A stretch of DNA of 64,000 nucleotides from positions 1 to 64,000 of the forward strand of contig CAMCHP010000003.1 in assembly GCA_945874695.1 (NCBI GenBank), in the 5' to 3' direction. The stretch is from Chryseobacterium gleum (GTDB taxonomy: Bacteria; Bacteroidota; Bacteroidia; Flavobacteriales_D; Sanyastnellaceae). Below, in pieces: positions 59,158-64,000 of this stretch; within the stretch, counting starts at the first letter, position 1, and every line of letters starts with the position of its first letter. The notes beneath the pieces were generated by a model, which had not been told where the DNA came from, searched no databases, and saw only the letters and a program-made list of their open reading frames with translations. The position numbers and the translations under genes are program-made.

Positions 59158-60564
59158 TCAGTGCCTCACCAAAAGACGAAGCGGCCGGCATAATTGTGAC
59201 GTTCCCGAACGTAACTCAAGTAAGTATAATCCATTGGGTAAAGAGGCCGTAGGTATTTCGATGTGTTGCATACCAGCTTCAAATAGCAGGTTGCGAGTCA
59301 ACTTTCCAGCTGATGTATAGATCAATACCTCAAGTGTTGATGAGCTTGGTTTGCGCAGGTCAATTTTGCAAAACGAATGCGCCGGGTTTGGATATAGGGT
59401 CGGGTTTTCGGCCTGAGCGGCCAGATGGTCGATTCCAAGGGCCACCCACTCAAGTTCTCCTTCGGGTGTAAACGGATTACTCCAGCGTTCATCGATGTAT
59501 ACGTTTGTTCCGGTGAGCGTGGCGAGAAAAGCGGCAATAGCATTGATTTGGCCGGACGTAAGATTTAAATTTTGACCTTGACCATTAGGACCAGCTAGAC
59601 GTGGGTCTAGATTGGGGTTTATGGCTATGGCGTTGTAATGTTCTACCACATCAACAAGAGATGTGATTTCGCCTGTATGCATGAAGCCACCGTTGATTTC
59701 TCCGCTCGGATTCACCAAATCGCGCAATGACGGTGCTCGGGTGTTGGTTAAGTCTTGGGCATCCGGATCGCCAATCACGCCGATTATTCCATTGTTGAGG
59801 CTTACAGGGTCAATATCAAATTCAGGGGCACGATGGCAACCTTGGCATCCTGCGCCCATAGGTGGAGCATTCAAGAAGAGTTGTTTCCCCATGTTTTCTT
59901 GCATTGAAAAATTTGGAAACGGGGTAAGGTCATTTGCGACAAGTGCGCGGCCTTCATCGTAACGCGAGTCAAAAGATTGAATACTTCGAACGAATTGGGA
60001 GAGCGCGCGTTGAATCCTATTTTCGGTAATCTCCTCATCCCCGAAAGCATGAGCGAAGAGCGCGGGGTAATAATCAGTCGTATTCAAGCGCTCGATGAGT
60101 TCATCGAATCCAGGTTGACCGTTTTCACCACTGAAACCCATTTCAATATGATCTTGAATCGGCTGTGTGGTTTGATCTTCGAGGGTTGCTGCCCGTTCAT
60201 CCCAGAAGAATCGTATTTCTTGAGCAAATCGTCCATTAATCAAGCGCATCGAATGCCGGGCTGTCGCACCGCCTTCGAATCCTTCACTTGCCGTTGCCAA
60301 ATCTGAGAAGCCATGGTTTTGTTGGTGGCAGTTTGCGCAAGAAATCGACTCGTCAAGTGAAAGTTTAACATCGTAAAAGAGTACCCTGCCGAGTGTTGCT
60401 CCCGCATCGGTAATGGGGTTGTTTGGCGGTTGATTGTCGCGAGTTATATAGTCAGGTACCGGTTGATTGGCATAATTGAGCAAATTGTTGAGGTCGATTC
60501 CGCTGCTACCGAAAACAACTACAACGCATCCAAGGACTGCAAAAACAAGCGTTTTACGGGGCAT
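59158..60564 (-). CDS. Di-haem cytochrome c peroxidase with T9SS domain
   Basis: A 468-residue exported MauG/CcpA-type peroxidase. A signal peptide (LVFAVLGCVVVVFGSSG) is followed by two haem sites, CANCHQQNHG near residue 78 and CQGCHRAPEF near 241, with FWDERAATLEDQT and HTGEITSLVDVVEHY typical of the family. From LYPNPAHSFCKIDL (about residue 392) a T9SS type A sorting domain begins, so the enzyme should be moved to the cell surface. The junction between the two parts, HLAAQAEN, is encoded by a palindromic element. The hydrogen peroxide reductase role is inferred from the family. Confidence 0.92.
   Translation of the reverse strand: MPRKTLVFAVLGCVVVVFGSSGIDLNNLLNYANQPVPDYITRDNQPPNNPITDAGATLGRVLFYDVKLSLDESISCANCHQQNHGFSDLATASEGFEGGATARHSMRLINGRFAQEIRFFWDERAATLEDQTTQPIQDHIEMGFSGENGQPGFDELIERLNTTDYYPALFAHAFGDEEITENRIQRALSQFVRSIQSFDSRYDEGRALVANDLTPFPNFSMQENMGKQLFLNAPPMGAGCQGCHRAPEFDIDPVSLNNGIIGVIGDPDAQDLTNTRAPSLRDLVNPSGEINGGFMHTGEITSLVDVVEHYNAIAINPNLDPRLAGPNGQGQNLNLTSGQINAIAAFLATLTGTNVYIDERWSNPFTPEGELEWVALGIDHLAAQAENPTLYPNPAHSFCKIDLRKPSSSTLEVLIYTSAGKLTRNLLFEAGMQHIEIPTASLPNGLYLLELRSGTSQLCRPLRLLVRH
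59405..59428 (+). repeat. Dispersed palindromic element, copy 13 (in peroxidase gene)
   Basis: On the plus strand: TTTTC, arm GGCC, loop TGAGC, arm GGCC, AGATGG (one change in the 3' flank). Antisense to the host, read as HLAAQAEN at the linker before the sorting domain. Confidence 0.85.
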
Positions 60565-60983
60565 AGAGCGGTTGATTAAAGCGTTAAAACGAACAAACTA
60601 CATGTCGATCAATGGGCTTAGACTCCAAAAAATGCTGAAGGTTTAATTGGGGCTGGTGAGGGGGCGAGGGGAGGATCGGTTTTTTCAATTGACCCAGTTA
60701 CATACGATTCAATGGCCTATGCCAATCTGGCGTGACCAATGCTATCGCTGTTTGCTTACAACGATATGCCGTTTTACCAACACAAATCATGAACAAATCG
60801 TGGCTCAAGACCGCCGCTATGCCGCTATTTCTGAACATTACACGTGGCTTTCAGCGAGGTAATTGAAGTTAGCTTTCCAACCCGCGGTTTTGAAAATTAC
60901 GTTGCTATTACGATTTCTACAGTATTGAATTACCGCAACTTACTTTTTCTTGTAACTTGTTACCCGTGAAACGGCTCCCCCCT
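60565..60983. other. Divergent intergenic region, 419 bases
   Basis: Lies between the peroxidase (minus) and the beta-propeller protein (plus) and should hold both promoters. A TAACTTGT (6 of 8 to TAnnTTTG) is at 60953-60960, inside an imperfect GTAAC-TT-GTTAC palindrome. No supported gene; a 71-codon plus-strand frame (60647-60862) has no recognisable features. Confidence 0.4.
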
Positions 60984-63900
60984 ATGGCGCAGATTTACTT
61001 TGGTCGTAATTTTTGTTGCAACATACTGAAAACCGCGGGCATCGCACTGCTCGTGCTTTGCAGTGTGATGCAACATATTGCCTTGAACGCTCAAAACATC
61101 TGGCTGCGCCAAGGGGGTAGCCAAGCCAACGACGAGGCACTCGCAATTAGCCGGTGTGGCGCCGATCACGTGGTTACAACCGGTTACTTCAATCAGTCAG
61201 CAAGCTTCTGGGGTACCTCGCTTTCGAGCGCTGGGCTCCGTGATGTTATGGTCAATAAACTGCACGCCAATGGCACAGCCGAATGGTCAGTGCGCATGGG
61301 CGGTCCACAAGGCGACTTCGGTTCGGCCATCGCTTGCGACAATCAAGGGAACATCTTCGTTGCTGGAAGCTTCGCGGCAACTGCTCAGTTCGGACCAATC
61401 TCCATGACGGCCGTCGGCGATTCTTCAGATGTTTTTATTGTTAAACTCAATGCGGCCGGTGTGGTGCAATGGGCCCGCCAATGCGGTGGAGCAAGTGCTG
61501 ATCGCGCAGGCGGTATTCACATCAATGCTGCGGGCGAAGTGGTTGTCGTTGGCCAGTTTCGTGGCAATGCAACCTTTGGCGCAGCAACGTTCAACAGCAC
61601 AGGTTACGATTACGGCCCGGTGCCAAGCCTCGACGGTTTCATTGCCAAACTCTCAACCAACGGCGATTGGATTTGGGCCAAACAAGCCGCTGCACCCGAT
61701 GATGTTATTCTCACCGGGGTAACCCACGATGCCACAAACAATGTCTACTTCTGCGGTCAGTTCGGTGATGACCTTACCGTTGACATCTTTCACGCCAACA
61801 CCGTTGAAAATGCGGGTTTACTCATGAAACTAAATTCGGCCGGCAGCGAACAGTGGTTCGTGAAGTTCGGTGCCGTGAATGTAGACCCCACAGGCTTGGC
61901 CATTACAAGCGATAATCACATTGTGGTGGGGGGCGATTTCCTCGGGCAACTCACTGTCACCCATACCGCTACCAGCACATATCCTGTGGGATCGGGCGAT
62001 CACATCTTCGGGGCGCGATTTAATTTGAACGGACAGCTGCAATGGTTGACCAAGTACCGCAGCGATAACGAAATCAAGGCTACAGCCATCGCTGCCGGAA
62101 ACAACGGTGAATGCTACCTCGCTGGAAACTTCAGATGCAGCTTTACCGACCTCGCCGACCTCTTAGGCGAACAGGCATTTTACAGCATGGGCTTTCGCGA
62201 CATTTTCACCATTCGCCTCAACAGCGATGGCAGCTCACCCTGGCAACGCCACTACGCGGGTCCGCGCGACGTGCTCGCCAACGGGGCCGCCTTTGCAGCC
62301 GGTGAACGCGTAATGCTGGCCGGCGGATTCCAGTATGCGCTTAACGTGCCGGCAGGCACCAACTATACCTCCTATTCACCCGACAATACACAACCGATGA
62401 ATGTTGCGCCGGCACCGAATGCGGGCTTTGCCAACTGCGGCTACGATGATTACGGTACATTCCTCCGTGTGATTCATACCGGAGGGGTACTCAATACCAC
62501 GCGAGAAATGTTCGTGACTTCATGTTACAGTACCGAGGCGCCGCTGCTCGATTACGTGTTGCGAGGGGTAGGGCAATGTGATTTTTCTTTTCCTGAATTC
62601 TGTGTTTTTCCGGTGCCTGAATGTGTTGACGAGATTGAGAGTTGTTTCAACCTACCCATTACGTTTGAGGCTTACATGAATCTGAATTTGTCGAGTGGCC
62701 CGACTTTCAATTTCCAATGGTCGGCTAATGTGCCGAATCCATTAAACCCCACCACAGGTGGCACGGGCATTTACACCTTAGATTTGGTGCGCCTCGATGG
62801 TTGTATGTCCTTCAGCGATGATTTTTCATTCACCTTACTGCCCAATCCGCCGCCACCGCTGATCACCGATAACCAAGGGGTCAACAATGCAGTTTCAAAC
62901 ACTACCGAAGTGGTGACCTGTGAAGAAGAGGTGGTTGTATCAGCTACCGGATGCGCCACCTGCACCGTTGAATGGTCTGGTTTTGGAACTTCAACCGCCA
63001 CCATTTCTGAAACCGGTCTGCATTTCGCTTTGGCCACCGATGCGCAAGGCTGCACCACAGGCGCATTCATCGAAATTACGATCGACAGTGAGTTAGCCCT
63101 CCATGACACCACCAACCTTCAAGTCATTCCCTATTTCGCGGGCAATGATGTGGGCGGTGACACCATCACCATTTGCAACAATACCGAGATCTTTCCTGCC
63201 ATCATTCCACAACCCCCATATTTCAGCGAAGACGAGTACATTGGTTCGTACGAGGGCGTGATCTACTACGAGGTTTTCCTGAATGGGCAGCTGTTTTTAA
63301 CCGATGAGAATTCAAGCGAATGGACCGCGCCATTTCTGATTACCGAAGAAGGGTATTACGAGATGTATGTCTACATTGCCGATTCGCTCGAGAATGAATG
63401 CGGCACATGGTCGCATAATGTAGGTCCGCTCTACAACCATTTCTGGGTTGAACTCTACGATACCCCACCAAACAACTTCAGTTGGTATGCTGAACCGCCT
63501 TTGCTCTGTCCGGGCGATACGGCAACGGTCTACCTCAGCGGCGCACAAACCTACCTGTTAAACTTGGGTGATATTCTCGAATTGATCAACGACAGCACCT
63601 TCACGATAAACCAAGGCGTCGATTTCATTGTATCCGGTCAAACTGAAAGCGCCGAAGGGTGCGTGAATTCTATCCTGCAAACCATCTTGATACCCATGGT
63701 TGACCAACCTGAAGCGACGCTGCTGCCGTCGAATGGCGTGGTATGCCCTGGTGAATTCGTTGAACTCACAACAACCCCCGGAGAGGCCTACACCTGGGTC
63801 GGTCCGGGTGGAAACGTAGTTAGCACCAACCAAACCTTTGCGACCAACCAGCCCGGACAGTACTCCTGCATCGTCGAAATTGGGCAATGTGTCGTTGAAA

Positions 63901-64000
63901 CAAACATTGTTACCATCGCGCAGTACTTTGAACCTTACATTCTCTACTTGCCTGAACCTGACCCCTGCGATCAAACACCCGTTAGCGTTGAAATCGTTAC
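60984..64000 (+). CDS. Secreted beta-propeller (SBBP-type) and Ig-like protein, 5' part
   Basis: A reading frame from ATG at 60984 that stays open to the right edge (over 1000 codons). A signal peptide (IALLVLCSVMQHIALNAQ) precedes repeats of the SBBP/NHL-like beta-propeller type: ASFWGTSLSSAGLRDVMVNKL, NGTAEWSVRMGGPQGDFGSA and DNQGNIFVAGSF recur every 45-60 residues up to about residue 470. Then come PKD/Ig-like segments with Cys pairs (for example VVCPGEFVELTTTPG and WVGPGG). A T9SS domain would be expected past the edge. It is probably a large surface protein; function unknown. Confidence 0.85.
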   Translation, partial: MAQIYFGRNFCCNILKTAGIALLVLCSVMQHIALNAQNIWLRQGGSQANDEALAISRCGADHVVTTGYFNQSASFWGTSLSSAGLRDVMVNKLHANGTAEWSVRMGGPQGDFGSAIACDNQGNIFVAGSFAATAQFGPISMTAVGDSSDVFIVKLNAAGVVQWARQCGGASADRAGGIHINAAGEVVVVGQFRGNATFGAATFNSTGYDYGPVPSLDGFIAKLSTNGDWIWAKQAAAPDDVILTGVTHDATNNVYFCGQFGDDLTVDIFHANTVENAGLLMKLNSAGSEQWFVKFGAVNVDPTGLAITSDNHIVVGGDFLGQLTVTHTATSTYPVGSGDHIFGARFNLNGQLQWLTKYRSDNEIKATAIAAGNNGECYLAGNFRCSFTDLADLLGEQAFYSMGFRDIFTIRLNSDGSSPWQRHYAGPRDVLANGAAFAAGERVMLAGGFQYALNVPAGTNYTSYSPDNTQPMNVAPAPNAGFANCGYDDYGTFLRVIHTGGVLNTTREMFVTSCYSTEAPLLDYVLRGVGQCDFSFPEFCVFPVPECVDEIESCFNLPITFEAYMNLNLSSGPTFNFQWSANVPNPLNPTTGGTGIYTLDLVRLDGCMSFSDDFSFTLLPNPPPPLITDNQGVNNAVSNTTEVVTCEEEVVVSATGCATCTVEWSGFGTSTATISETGLHFALATDAQGCTTGAFIEITIDSELALHDTTNLQVIPYFAGNDVGGDTITICNNTEIFPAIIPQPPYFSEDEYIGSYEGVIYYEVFLNGQLFLTDENSSEWTAPFLITEEGYYEMYVYIADSLENECGTWSHNVGPLYNHFWVELYDTPPNNFSWYAEPPLLCPGDTATVYLSGAQTYLLNLGDILELINDSTFTINQGVDFIVSGQTESAEGCVNSILQTILIPMVDQPEATLLPSNGVVCPGEFVELTTTPGEAYTWVGPGGNVVSTNQTFATNQPGQYSCIVEIGQCVVETNIVTIAQYFEPYILYLPEPDPCDQTPVSVEIV

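Noticed and set aside
60647-60862. 71-codon plus-strand frame between divergent genes
   Set aside because: Unusual composition and no start context; most likely non-coding promoter DNA.

Overview
The window looks like chromosomal DNA of a marine-type Bacteroidota bacterium, probably of the order Flavobacteriales. The support is: several secreted proteins ending in type IX secretion (T9SS) type A sorting domains; two large proteins built from GCTDPxACNYD-type repeats; an exosortase with a PID-CTERM-like substrate; Bacteroidota-type promoters (TAnnTTTG at -7) without Shine-Dalgarno sequences; and a Wzc-type tyrosine kinase. No tRNA, rRNA, CRISPR array, transposase or phage gene was recognised.

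Layout. (1) 1-5769: the end of a PKD/T9SS adhesin-like protein, a Wzx-like flippase, a marR-yceI pair with a clear operator, and a membrane-anchored MutS-like ATPase. (2) 5762-39115: a very large surface-glycan locus, almost all on the minus strand, read leftward from wzc (promoter near 39134). It holds at least six recognisable or probable glycosyltransferases, a Wzy-like polymerase/ligase, an OafA-like acyltransferase and a second flippase. It also holds a WbpB/WbpE/WbpD-like diamino-uronate set, a WbpG/HisH/HisF amidination set, an AsnB-type amidotransferase, two NeuB-like synthases, two cytidylyltransferases, and an SDR/class III aminotransferase/GNAT set that looks like part of an unusual nonulosonic-acid-like pathway. 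A T9SS protein and a methyltransferase gene sit inside it. Key expected steps (WbpA, NeuC/LegG, LegB/PseB, Wza, an initiating phosphoglycosyltransferase) are not in the window. (3) 39241-41037: divergent from wzc, a three-gene exosortase mini-system (a 73-residue substrate that is little more than a sorting signal, the exosortase and a membrane partner) plus a small conserved protein. (4) 41495-48700: two large Cys/Asp-rich repeat proteins. (5) 48812-64000: mixed housekeeping and surface genes: M28 peptidase, SDRs, MORN-like repeat protein, thioredoxin-like and nitroreductase genes, an outer-membrane barrel, GDP-mannose dehydratase, an MsbA-like ABC exporter, a di-haem peroxidase with a T9SS tail, and the start of a beta-propeller repeat protein.

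The most unusual signal is not a gene. A family of 23-27 bp palindromes (TTTTC, a 4-nt arm, a short loop, the complementary arm, GGATG) occurs about 13 times. Eleven copies are inside open reading frames of unrelated genes and two are in a 59-bp tandem duplication. The arm sequence varies but always stays self-complementary, and six copies are read in one same frame, giving related peptides such as PAVQAEN in a cytidylyltransferase and in a dehydrogenase. This resembles the protein-coding palindromic elements of Rickettsia in behaviour but not in sequence.
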